Assembly (NCBI GenBank): GCA_964604675.1
Contig: CAZSAT010000018.1
Coordinates: 17,980-81,979, forward strand
DNA length: 64,000 nucleotides
Source of the DNA: CAZSAT01 sp964604675
GTDB taxonomy: Bacteria; Myxococcota_A; UBA796; CAJQPC01
Reading direction: 5' to 3'
The translations under genes were made by a program, and so were the position numbers. The notes beneath the pieces are model-generated. The model had not been told where the DNA came from. It saw nothing but the letters and a program-made list of their open reading frames with translations, and ran no database searches. The stretch's first letter is position 1. Each line of letters starts with the position of its first letter. Positions 8,523 to 15,375 of this stretch are shown here, in pieces.

Positions 8523-8768
8523 CTAGTCTACCCGGTAGGCAGTGACGAGGACCACAACCTCGTCTTCATCATCCGGCTCCACGATGACGTGCCACGCTGC
8601 CTGTCGAAGCCGGCAATGGACCACCCATCGTCCCTCGACGTGATCGTCTACCAGGCCCGACGGGGTTGCGAGCATCTGACGAAGCTCGACCTCGCTCAGG
8701 CCGCGTTGCTCCATGCGTTCCTCGAGATGAGGCGTGAACTCCAGCGGCCAGATCCACCACGTCGGCAT
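8523..8768 (-). CDS. DUF4258 family protein (RelE/BrnT-like toxin candidate)
   Basis: 81-residue protein matching DUF4258: FTPHLEERMEQRGLSEVEL, then a short central loop and a beta-hairpin region WVVHCRLRQAAWHVIVEP and VVVLVTAYRVD. DUF4258 resembles small RelE/BrnT-type ribonuclease toxins in fold prediction and is frequently paired with DUF2283. It is the first gene of the two-gene unit. There is no Shine-Dalgarno sequence before the ATG. About 50-70 bp upstream two CAAGTG sequences are spaced 11 bp apart (8818-8834), a possible autoregulatory operator. Function as toxin is inference from family and context only. Confidence 0.7.
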   Translation of the reverse strand: MPTWWIWPLEFTPHLEERMEQRGLSEVELRQMLATPSGLVDDHVEGRWVVHCRLRQAAWHVIVEPDDEDEVVVLVTAYRVD

Positions 8769-8817
8769 GCGGTGGGGCTACCCCGGCGGCCGTCGACACA
8801 CCACCGCACCAGAGTTG

Positions 8818-8834
8818 CAAGTGGTGTACAAGTG
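8818..8834. promoter_or_regulatory. Possible operator of the DUF4258/DUF2283 pair
   Basis: Two direct CAAGTG hexamers (8818-8823, 8829-8834) start 11 bp apart, one helical turn, upstream of the gene pair. On the coding strand they read CACTTG. This is compatible with a dimeric repressor site but is weak evidence alone. Confidence 0.25.
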
Positions 8835-8892
8835 CCCCCCGATCCGCCCCGCGAACGCCCTCCGCACCGCGATCCACACGCCGGATCACCCC

Positions 8893-8936
8893 TTCCTAAT
8901 CCGTAGGCCGGAGGTTCGAATCCTCTCGGGGGTACC
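8893..8936 (+). repeat. attR-like direct repeat (3' half of tRNA-Arg)
   Basis: Perfect second copy of the 44-bp segment at 7775-7818. The bases before it (CACCCC instead of GGCGGA) do not continue the tRNA, so this is only a fragment and not a second tRNA gene. Confidence 0.9.
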
Positions 8937-8960
8937 TTCCGCACCTCGGCCCCGTCGTCA

Positions 8961-8966
8961 TAGACT
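8961..8966 (+). promoter_or_regulatory. -10 element of the sulfatase gene
   Basis: TAGACT at exactly -12 to -7 from the ATG at 8973; no ribosome binding site. Predicts a leaderless transcript. Confidence 0.55.
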
Positions 8967-8972
8967 GTCCCG

Positions 8973-10433
8973 ATGCTCCTGATGCTGTGGGCCGCGTCCT
9001 GCCAGCCGTCCGATGCCACGGCGGTCGCGGGTCCGGGTGCGCTCGACACGGCGGCGCCCCACTCGGACGGCGCAGACACCCGGCCGGACACGTCCGAGCC
9101 GATGCCGCCCAACCTCCTGGTGGTGTTGCTCGACGACGTCGGCGTCGACAAGATCGGCGCCTACGGCGTGCACGACCAGCCCGCCCCCACGCCCACGATC
9201 GACGCCCTCGCCGCCGAGGGCCTGCTCTTCGAGAACGCCTGGACCTACCCGGGCTGCACACCCTCGCGCGCCGCACTGCTCACCGGCCGGCACGCCACCC
9301 GCACCGGGCTCGGTCGTGTGCTCACCCCGGAGGTGGACGGTCACTGGTTGCTCGAGGACGAGGTGACCGTGGCCGAGGTGCTGCGCGCTGCACCACAACC
9401 CTACGCCACGGCCCTGGTGGGGAAGTGGCACCTCGTGGCGTGGCAGCACGACAGCCCGGCGGACCACCCCGGGCTCCAGGGCTTCGACGCGGTCCGCGGA
9501 ACGCTCGGAAACCTCCACCACGCCTACGACGCGGTCGCGGACGAGGAGCTCGACTACGACTACTGGCAGAAGAACGTGGACGGGAGCTTGAGCTTCACCA
9601 CGAGCTACGTCACGACCGATCAGGCGGACGATGTGCTCGCGCTGAGCCAGGCGCTGCCCGAGCCCTGGTTCGTGCTCTCCGCGTTCTCCGCTCCGCACGA
9701 GCCGTTCCATGCGCCGCCCGCGGACCTGACCACGCTCACGGTGGCCGACGGCGACCCGCAGGCGGATCTCTACGCCGCCATGTTGGAGTCCGTCGACTCC
9801 GAGCTCGGGCGGGTGCTGGACACGATGGACGCCGGGGTGCGCGCTCGCACGCTGGTGGTGGTGATGGGAGACAACGGCTCCCCTCGGGAGACCGTGCTCG
9901 ACCCGGCGCGGCCCGAACGCGCGAAGGAGTCGCTGTACGACGGGGGCGTGCACGTCCCGCTCATCGTGTCCGGACCGCTCCTCACGGAGCCCGGGCGACG
10001 AACGGACGCCCTGGTGCACGTGGTCGACGTGTTCAGCACCGTCGCCGAGCTGGCTGGGGTCGACGTCCAGGATCTGGTTCGCACGGAGGGCGACTTCGCC
10101 GGAGACGCGGTCACCATCGACGGACGCTCGTGGGCCGGGCTCTTGTCGGATGCGGGCGCGGTGGGGCCGCGCGACCACCTGCACGTCGAGTCCTTCTCGC
10201 CGAACGCGGCCGGCACCCCGGCCGCCGGTGACGCCACCGTGAGGAGCCAGCGCTGGAAGCTCATCGAGCGCGCGGGTGCAGAGAGCGAGCTCTACCGCTA
10301 CGACACGGCGGACTACGCGGAGGGCGAGGACCTCGCGTCCACCATCGACGGCGACGCGGAAGCTGCAGAGGCGTTCCAGGCGTTGACCAGCGAGCTGGAA
10401 CGGTGGCGTGGGCAGCTGGCCTACGGACCCTGA
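8973..10433 (+). CDS. Arylsulfatase-type lipoprotein with intact CxPSR motif
   Basis: 486-residue member of the sulfatase branch of the alkaline phosphatase superfamily. LLDDVGVDKIGAYG carries the metal-binding Asp pair, and CTPSR at residues 95-99 is the signature in which Cys95 is converted to formylglycine by a maturation enzyme. GKWHL and VMGDNGSP match the later conserved motifs. The N-terminus MLLMLWAASC (Cys10) is a short lipoprotein signal, so the enzyme is membrane-anchored outside the cytoplasm. The natural sulfate ester is unknown. No in-frame ATG, GTG or TTG lies upstream before a stop. It is followed at once by a second sulfatase-fold gene and a CotH-like lipoprotein in the same direction. 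Confidence 0.9.
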   Translation: MLLMLWAASCQPSDATAVAGPGALDTAAPHSDGADTRPDTSEPMPPNLLVVLLDDVGVDKIGAYGVHDQPAPTPTIDALAAEGLLFENAWTYPGCTPSRAALLTGRHATRTGLGRVLTPEVDGHWLLEDEVTVAEVLRAAPQPYATALVGKWHLVAWQHDSPADHPGLQGFDAVRGTLGNLHHAYDAVADEELDYDYWQKNVDGSLSFTTSYVTTDQADDVLALSQALPEPWFVLSAFSAPHEPFHAPPADLTTLTVADGDPQADLYAAMLESVDSELGRVLDTMDAGVRARTLVVVMGDNGSPRETVLDPARPERAKESLYDGGVHVPLIVSGPLLTEPGRRTDALVHVVDVFSTVAELAGVDVQDLVRTEGDFAGDAVTIDGRSWAGLLSDAGAVGPRDHLHVESFSPNAAGTPAAGDATVRSQRWKLIERAGAESELYRYDTADYAEGEDLASTIDGDAEAAEAFQALTSELERWRGQLAYGP

Positions 10434-10457
10434 GTGATCGCCCCGACACCGACCGGC

Positions 10458-10463
10458 TATGGT
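10458..10463 (+). promoter_or_regulatory. -10 element deciding the start of the second sulfatase-fold gene
   Basis: TATGGT at exactly -12 to -7 from the GTG at 10470. It argues for 10470 over the in-frame GTG at 10434 and matches the lipobox that then falls at Cys10. Confidence 0.5.
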
Positions 10464-10469
10464 CGGTCG

Positions 10470-11750
10470 GTGCTGCTGTCGTTGATCATCTCGGGCTGCA
10501 CCGGCGACGGTGGCGACTCCGCTCGCGGCGCTGCTGCGGACGCGCCGGACGTGCTGGTCATCGTGGTCGATACCCTCCGGTCCGATCGCATGAGCGCCTA
10601 CGGGTACGAGCGCCAGACCACCCCCAACCTCGAGGTGTTGGCGGCGTCGGGGGTGACGCTCGAGCACGTCTCGGCGGCCTACTGGACGCTGCCCTCGGTG
10701 GCGACGGTGATGACCTCGCTGTCGCCCTTCACCCACGACTGCTGCGAGGCCACCGACAGCGGCGCGGATCAGCCCGAGTACGCGCCCATGTCCACGGTGC
10801 CCGAGACCCTCGCCGAGGTGCTCCAGGCGGCCGGCTACCGGACCGAGCTGTTGTCCCGGTCCAACATCATCGCCGACGGGTTGAACTTCGACCAGGGCTT
10901 CGACCACTTCGACCGGGTCGACGTGGCTGGCTCCACCAAGGCCGAGCTGTCGTCGCTGGACAGCGCCGAGATCCTCACCGACGAGGTGTTGATCCGCCTC
11001 GGCATCCCCAGCAACGCTCCCCGCCTCACCTGGGTCCACTACATGGATCCGCACACGCCCTACGAGGCTCCCGAGGGCTGGCTCGGCATGTGGTCCGACG
11101 CCTACGACTCGACCTTCGACGGCTCTCAATCGACCCTCAATGCGCTGGTCGGCGGCAAGCTCAGCTACACCGACGAAGACGTCGGGAAGCTGCTCGCCCT
11201 CTACGACGAGGAGATCGCCTACTTCGACGACCAGGTCGGGCGGCTGCTCTCGGCCGTCGGGGACGACACCTACGTCGTGCTCGTCGGCGACCACGGCGAA
11301 CAGTTCGGTGAGCACGATGGCTGGTACCACCGCCACCTCTGGCAGGAGAACCTGGGCACCCCGTTGATGTTCGCCGGTCCCGGCATCACGCCCCGAGGCC
11401 CTTCGGGCGCTGCCCGGACCATCGACATCGCGCCGACCATCGCCGGGCTGCTCGGCGTCCCACCGTCCGAGAGCTGGCAGGGGACCGACCTGAGCGAGCT
11501 CCTCGCGTCGGACCAGCTCCCCGGCGTGTGGTCGCTCTCGGGTGGCACGGCGTCCTCGGCGCTCGTGAGCCCGGAAGGCTTGAAGATGATCAGCACGCGG
11601 CACGGTCAGGCGCTCTACGACTTGACCAGCGACCCCTCGGAGTCGACCGACGTCGCGGCGGACCGGCCGGAGGACGTGGAGACGATGGACGAGAAGCTCG
11701 ACGAGCTGGTCGAGGCGTACGAGTCCGTCGCCGAGGAGCTGGGCATCTGA
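10470..11750 (+). CDS. Sulfatase-fold lipoprotein lacking the formylglycine Cys
   Basis: 426 residues. VIVVDTLRSDRMSAYGY is the N-terminal metal-binding motif of sulfatases; VLVGDHGEQFGEH and the TIDIAPTIAGLLG segment are typical later motifs. At the active-site position the sequence is WTLPSVATVMTS, so the modifiable Cys of C-x-P-S-R is Thr73 and the Arg is missing. It may use Thr as nucleophile, as phosphoethanolamine transferases and phosphatases of the superfamily do, or be inactive as a sulfatase. The start at the GTG 10470 gives lipobox LIISGC (Cys10); a GTG at 10434 is possible but fits worse. The next gene begins in a 4-nt overlap. Confidence 0.82.
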   Translation: MLLSLIISGCTGDGGDSARGAAADAPDVLVIVVDTLRSDRMSAYGYERQTTPNLEVLAASGVTLEHVSAAYWTLPSVATVMTSLSPFTHDCCEATDSGADQPEYAPMSTVPETLAEVLQAAGYRTELLSRSNIIADGLNFDQGFDHFDRVDVAGSTKAELSSLDSAEILTDEVLIRLGIPSNAPRLTWVHYMDPHTPYEAPEGWLGMWSDAYDSTFDGSQSTLNALVGGKLSYTDEDVGKLLALYDEEIAYFDDQVGRLLSAVGDDTYVVLVGDHGEQFGEHDGWYHRHLWQENLGTPLMFAGPGITPRGPSGAARTIDIAPTIAGLLGVPPSESWQGTDLSELLASDQLPGVWSLSGGTASSALVSPEGLKMISTRHGQALYDLTSDPSESTDVAADRPEDVETMDEKLDELVEAYESVAEELGI

Positions 11751-12853
11751 GCCCGTGGGGCCTGCTGGTCCAGGCGGTGGTCGGCTGTGCGCAGCTTCCG
11801 TGCGACGAAGGCACCGCCAAGGACGGCTGGGCCTTCGGAGAGGAGGTCACCACGCTCTCCCTCGAGGTGAGCGAGCACGCGTTGGGCACGCTGCCTGAGG
11901 AGGCCCGCGAGGAGTCGGTCGAGGTCGCCGCCACCCTCGAGCTTCACGGCGAGCGGCATGAAGTCGGCCTTCGCTTGAAGGGGCAGGGGAGCTTCCGGTC
12001 CCTGGACGGGAAGGCCGCCTTCAAGATCGACGGAGGCTCGGCGGGCGCCCTCGGAGGCCTGCGCCGCCTGACCTTGAACAACCTGGTGCAGGACCCCTCC
12101 GGGCTCTCGGAGGCGCTCGCGTACCGGCTCTACGCTGCCGCGGGGGTGCCCGCCCCCCGGTCCGGCTTCGCGTGTGTGTCGGTCAACGGAACCCCGTATG
12201 GGCTCCACAGCGTCGTCGAGACGATGGACGAGGAGCTGTTGGAGCGGCTGTTCGACGACGGCTCCGGCACCCTGTGGGAGGGCCTGACGGGCGGGGATCT
12301 GACCGAGACGGGCCAGCACTACGTGGAGGTCGAGGAGGCGGGCCAGGGCGATCCGGCGGTCCGACTCCAGGAGCTGGTCTCGGTCCTCGGCGAGGACTTT
12401 GCAGGCACCCTCGACAGCCACTTCGTGCGGGAGGAGCTGCTGGCGCTCTTCGCCGTGGACGTGGTGACCGGCAACCACGACGCCTACACGACCCGAGCCA
12501 ACAACTGGCACCTCTACCACCAGCCCACCTCGGACACCTGGCACCTGCTCCCGTGGGGCACCGATCAGGGCTTCGTTCGCGTGCTCGACCCGCAGGACCC
12601 GGCCGCGACGGTCGACAGTGCCCAGGCTGGGCGGCTGTGGCGGGGCTGTTGGGACGACCCGGCGTGCGCAGACGACTACCTGGAGGCGGTCACGGCGGTC
12701 GAGGACCTGGTGGCGTCGGAAGGGCTGGCGGAGGTTGCGGACGCCTGGACCGATCGCCTGGCCGGCAGCTGGTCGGCCGGCGACTTCGAGGAACACGGCG
12801 GCTTCGAGGTGCGCCGAGCACGCCGAGACGTGCAGCGGTACCTGGGTCCTTAG
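11747..12853 (+). CDS. CotH-kinase-family lipoprotein
   Basis: About 368 residues with the CotH pattern: LRLKGQGSFRSLDGKAAFKI near the N-terminus, YGLHSVVETMDEELLERLF, and TGNHDAYTTRANNWHLYH followed by WHLLPWGTDQGF. CotH proteins have an atypical kinase fold; in Bacillus spores CotH phosphorylates coat proteins, whereas secreted CotH-like proteins of other bacteria are mostly uncharacterised. No ATG, GTG or TTG fits the beginning without a 200-nt overlap; a CTG at 11747 overlaps the previous stop as CTGA and yields MSPWGLLVQAVVGC with a lipobox Cys at 14. The start is therefore inferred. Confidence 0.78.
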   Translation: MSPWGLLVQAVVGCAQLPCDEGTAKDGWAFGEEVTTLSLEVSEHALGTLPEEAREESVEVAATLELHGERHEVGLRLKGQGSFRSLDGKAAFKIDGGSAGALGGLRRLTLNNLVQDPSGLSEALAYRLYAAAGVPAPRSGFACVSVNGTPYGLHSVVETMDEELLERLFDDGSGTLWEGLTGGDLTETGQHYVEVEEAGQGDPAVRLQELVSVLGEDFAGTLDSHFVREELLALFAVDVVTGNHDAYTTRANNWHLYHQPTSDTWHLLPWGTDQGFVRVLDPQDPAATVDSAQAGRLWRGCWDDPACADDYLEAVTAVEDLVASEGLAEVADAWTDRLAGSWSAGDFEEHGGFEVRRARRDVQRYLGP

Positions 12854-12871
12854 GTGCCGTTAAGAGCGCCC

Positions 12872-14113
12872 ATGCGCGTCGTCGTCACGGGCCTCGGGGC
12901 CGTCTCCTCCATCGGTCTCGGCGCCGAGGCGTTCTGGTCGGCCGCCATGACGGGGCGCTCGGGCGTGACGGCGCTGGAACCCCTGGGTGGGTTCCCGCTC
13001 GAGGCGTACCGCTGCCGCATCGCCGGCCAGGTGCACGGCTTCGACCCCGCGGCACACCTGCACCCCGGCGTGGCCAGGAAGGTCGACCGCTACGCACAGT
13101 TCGCGCTGGTGGCGTCTGCGCAGGCCATCGACGACGCGGGGCTGGACGTGGCGGCGACGGCGGAGCGCGTGGGCGTGTACGCCGGCGCGGGCATGGGCGG
13201 CATGATCTTCGGCGAGCGGGCCTACGACAAGCTCCATGCCGACCAGCGGCCCGACCGGGTCCACCCGCGCTTCGTGCCGGCCATCACGTTGAACTCCGCG
13301 GCCGGCATCGTCGGCATCACCACGGGGGCACGGGGTCCGAACATCACCGTGTCCACCGCCTGCTCCTCCAGCGCCCACGCCCTGGGCCAGGCGCTGCTCG
13401 CCCTGCGCGGTGGGCTGGCGGATGCGGTCGTCGTCGTCGGTGCCGAGGCCAGCATCACGCCGCTGGTGTTTGCCGGGTTCTGCTCGTTGCGCACGATGTC
13501 GTCGTCGTTCGAGCACGCACCCGAGGAAGCGTCGAGGCCCTTCGACGTCGACCGGGACGGCTTCGTGATGGGCGAGGGCGCGGCGGCCTTGATCCTGGAG
13601 ACCGAAGCGCACGCGTCGGCGCGAGGTGCCGCCCCGCGGGCAGAGCTCGCTGGTTACGCCGCCACCGGCGAGGCGCACCACATGGTCATCCCGAAGCCCG
13701 ACGGGCTCGGCATGGCTCGGACCATGCGCCTCGCGCTCGCCCACGCCGGGGTCGCAACCGACGCGGTGGGCTACGTGAACGCGCACGCGACGTCCACGCC
13801 GGCCGGCGACGCGGTCGAGGCTCGTGCGATCCGGGAGGTGTTCGGCTCCCGGGCCGACGAGGTGCTGGTCAGCGCGACCAAGGCGCTCATCGGCCACACC
13901 CTCGGCGCGGCGGGGGCCTTCGGCGCGTTGGCCTGTGTGCGCACCCTGCAGACCGGCGATGTCCACCCCACCGTGAACCTCACCGATCCCGGCGACTGCG
14001 CGCTGGGGGGGCTCTCGGCTCGCGCCCAGCGCGGGGAGGTCGACGTCGCCGTGCTCAACGCCTTCGGGTTCGGCAGCAACAACGCGTCGCTGGTCTTCCG
14101 AAGAGCGCGATAG
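12872..14113 (+). CDS. Beta-ketoacyl-ACP synthase (KAS II/FabF-like)
   Basis: 413-residue condensing enzyme that extends acyl-ACP with malonyl-ACP. The catalytic triad is present: Cys164 in STACSSSAH, His in NAHATSTPAGD and His in KALIGHTLGAAG. MRVVVTGLGAVSSIG is the usual family N-terminus, so ATG 12872 is preferred over the GTG at 12854. The gene is followed after 9 nt by an acyl carrier protein and then lpxD, forming a three-gene unit. The set may build or deliver a specific acyl chain for lipid A, separate from the housekeeping fab genes. This is inference from gene order. Confidence 0.9.
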   Translation: MRVVVTGLGAVSSIGLGAEAFWSAAMTGRSGVTALEPLGGFPLEAYRCRIAGQVHGFDPAAHLHPGVARKVDRYAQFALVASAQAIDDAGLDVAATAERVGVYAGAGMGGMIFGERAYDKLHADQRPDRVHPRFVPAITLNSAAGIVGITTGARGPNITVSTACSSSAHALGQALLALRGGLADAVVVVGAEASITPLVFAGFCSLRTMSSSFEHAPEEASRPFDVDRDGFVMGEGAAALILETEAHASARGAAPRAELAGYAATGEAHHMVIPKPDGLGMARTMRLALAHAGVATDAVGYVNAHATSTPAGDAVEARAIREVFGSRADEVLVSATKALIGHTLGAAGAFGALACVRTLQTGDVHPTVNLTDPGDCALGGLSARAQRGEVDVAVLNAFGFGSNNASLVFRRAR

Positions 14114-14122
14114 AGGTCTTCG

Positions 14123-14353
14123 ATGGACCCAAGACAGCAGGTCACGACCGTGCTGGGCCGTCTGCTCGGCCTGGACCCCGCGAGCCTCCAGCTCGAGCAG
14201 AGGCTCCGCGAGGACCTCGGTGTGGACTCGGTGCTGGCCATCGAGCTGGTGTACGAGCTCGAGGAGGTGTACGACCGCACCATCCCGGACGACGAGATCG
14301 CCGCGCTGGAGACCGTGCAGGACGTGGTCGCCTACGTGGGAGCCCTGGCGTGA
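14123..14353 (+). CDS. Acyl carrier protein
   Basis: 76-residue ACP. The 4'-phosphopantetheine attachment site is Ser36 in LGVDSVLAIELVYELEE (usual DSL replaced by DSV). It is acidic, helical and of standard length. It lies between a ketosynthase and lpxD; its stop overlaps the lpxD start as GTGA, so translation is probably coupled. TAGAGG precedes the start at -12 to -7, but GAGG there could serve as a ribosome binding site. It probably carries the acyl chain used by the neighbouring ketosynthase and by LpxD. Confidence 0.93.
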   Translation: MDPRQQVTTVLGRLLGLDPASLQLEQRLREDLGVDSVLAIELVYELEEVYDRTIPDDEIAALETVQDVVAYVGALA

Positions 14354-15375
14354 CGGCGACGGAGCTCGCGGCGCTGGTGGGCGGCGAGGTCGTCGGCGAC
14401 GGCGAGGTGGCTGTGGGCGGCGTGGCCGACCTCGCGAGCGCCGGCCCCACCGACCTGTCCTTCGTGAGCGACGAGAGCTGGGTGGTCGCAGCGAAGCAGA
14501 GCGCGGCCGGCGTGCTCGTGGTGCCCCGTGAGCTGGAGCTTCGGTGCACGCAGATCGTGGTCGATCAGCCACGGCTGCGCTTCGCCGAGCTCGCTGCACG
14601 CCTGGTGGTCCCGAGCGGGCCGTCCGGCGTCTCGGAGCAGGTGGTGTTCGGCGAGCAGGTGGTGTTGGGGACCGACGTCGCCATCGGTGCGTGGGTCAGC
14701 CTCGGCGACCGCGTGCGCCTCGGGGACCGTGTTGTCGTCCACCCTGGGGTCGTGATCGGCGACGACTGTGAGGTCGGCGACGACTCGGTGTTGCACGCCC
14801 GGGTCTCGGTGAGGGCCGGCACGCGCATCGGTCAGCGCGTCGTCGTGCACGACGGCACCGTGCTCGGAGCCGACGGCTTCGGGTACGAGGCCGGCCCGGC
14901 GGGGTTGGTGAAGGTGCCGCAGCTCGGGCGTGTCGAGATCGAGGACGACGTGGAGATCGGCGCGAACGTGTGCATCGACCGCGCCACCTTCGGCGTGACC
15001 GTGGTGGGCCGGGGCAGCAAGATCGACAACCTCGTCCAGATCGCGCACAACGTGACCATCGGTCAACACAGCGTGGTCGTCGCGCAGGTCGGGCTCTCCG
15101 GCAGCGTGTCGATCGGAGACCAGGTGGTGATCGGTGGACAGGTCGGCTTTGCCGATCACGTCAAGGTCGGCGACGGTGCGCGCATCGCTGCGCGGGCCGG
15201 CGTGATCCGCGACGTTGCCGCGGGGGCGGTGGTCTCGGGCGCCCCCGCTGTCCCACACGCACGGGCGGTCCGCATCCACGCTGTGTCCGCCAGGTTGCCC
15301 GAGCTGCGGGAGCGGGTCCGGGCGCTCGAGCGCCGGCTCCGGGCGCTCGAAGCAGCGGATCCGAACGGGATCTAG
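14350..15375 (+). CDS. lpxD: UDP-3-O-acylglucosamine N-acyltransferase
   Basis: 341 residues. LpxD transfers the second 3-hydroxyacyl chain from ACP to UDP-3-O-acyl-glucosamine in lipid A synthesis. The N-terminal uridine-binding domain (to ~residue 100) is followed by many hexapeptide repeats of a left-handed beta-helix, GADGFGYE, and the catalytic His233 in DNLVQIAHNVTIG. The C-terminal helix (~315-341) forms the trimer cap typical of LpxD. GTG start in a GTGA overlap with the ACP gene. lpxD is usually beside bamA/fabZ/lpxA; here it has its own ketosynthase and ACP. Its stop overlaps the convergent kinase gene by 4 nt. Confidence 0.95.
   Translation: MTATELAALVGGEVVGDGEVAVGGVADLASAGPTDLSFVSDESWVVAAKQSAAGVLVVPRELELRCTQIVVDQPRLRFAELAARLVVPSGPSGVSEQVVFGEQVVLGTDVAIGAWVSLGDRVRLGDRVVVHPGVVIGDDCEVGDDSVLHARVSVRAGTRIGQRVVVHDGTVLGADGFGYEAGPAGLVKVPQLGRVEIEDDVEIGANVCIDRATFGVTVVGRGSKIDNLVQIAHNVTIGQHSVVVAQVGLSGSVSIGDQVVIGGQVGFADHVKVGDGARIAARAGVIRDVAAGAVVSGAPAVPHARAVRIHAVSARLPELRERVRALERRLRALEAADPNGI

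Larger units (their letters stand above)
7819..8936. mobile_element. Mini genomic island or remnant integrated at tRNA-Arg
   Basis: The segment between the two 44-bp repeats is 1.1 kb long and holds only a DUF4258-DUF2283 gene pair and non-coding DNA. No integrase is present, so the element is either a remnant from which the recombinase was lost or a non-autonomous element mobilised in trans. The gene pair belongs to families typical of mobile DNA rather than core metabolism, unlike the neighbours. Confidence 0.75.

Noticed and set aside
8893..8936. Second tRNA-Arg gene
   Set aside because: Only the 3' half is present; the acceptor 5' strand and D-arm are missing, so it is an attachment-site copy.
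12172..14349. Very long plus-strand frame merging into lpxD from upstream
   Set aside because: Its first 720 codons are the shifted frame of the CotH-like, ketosynthase and ACP genes; only the part from 14350 is real (lpxD).
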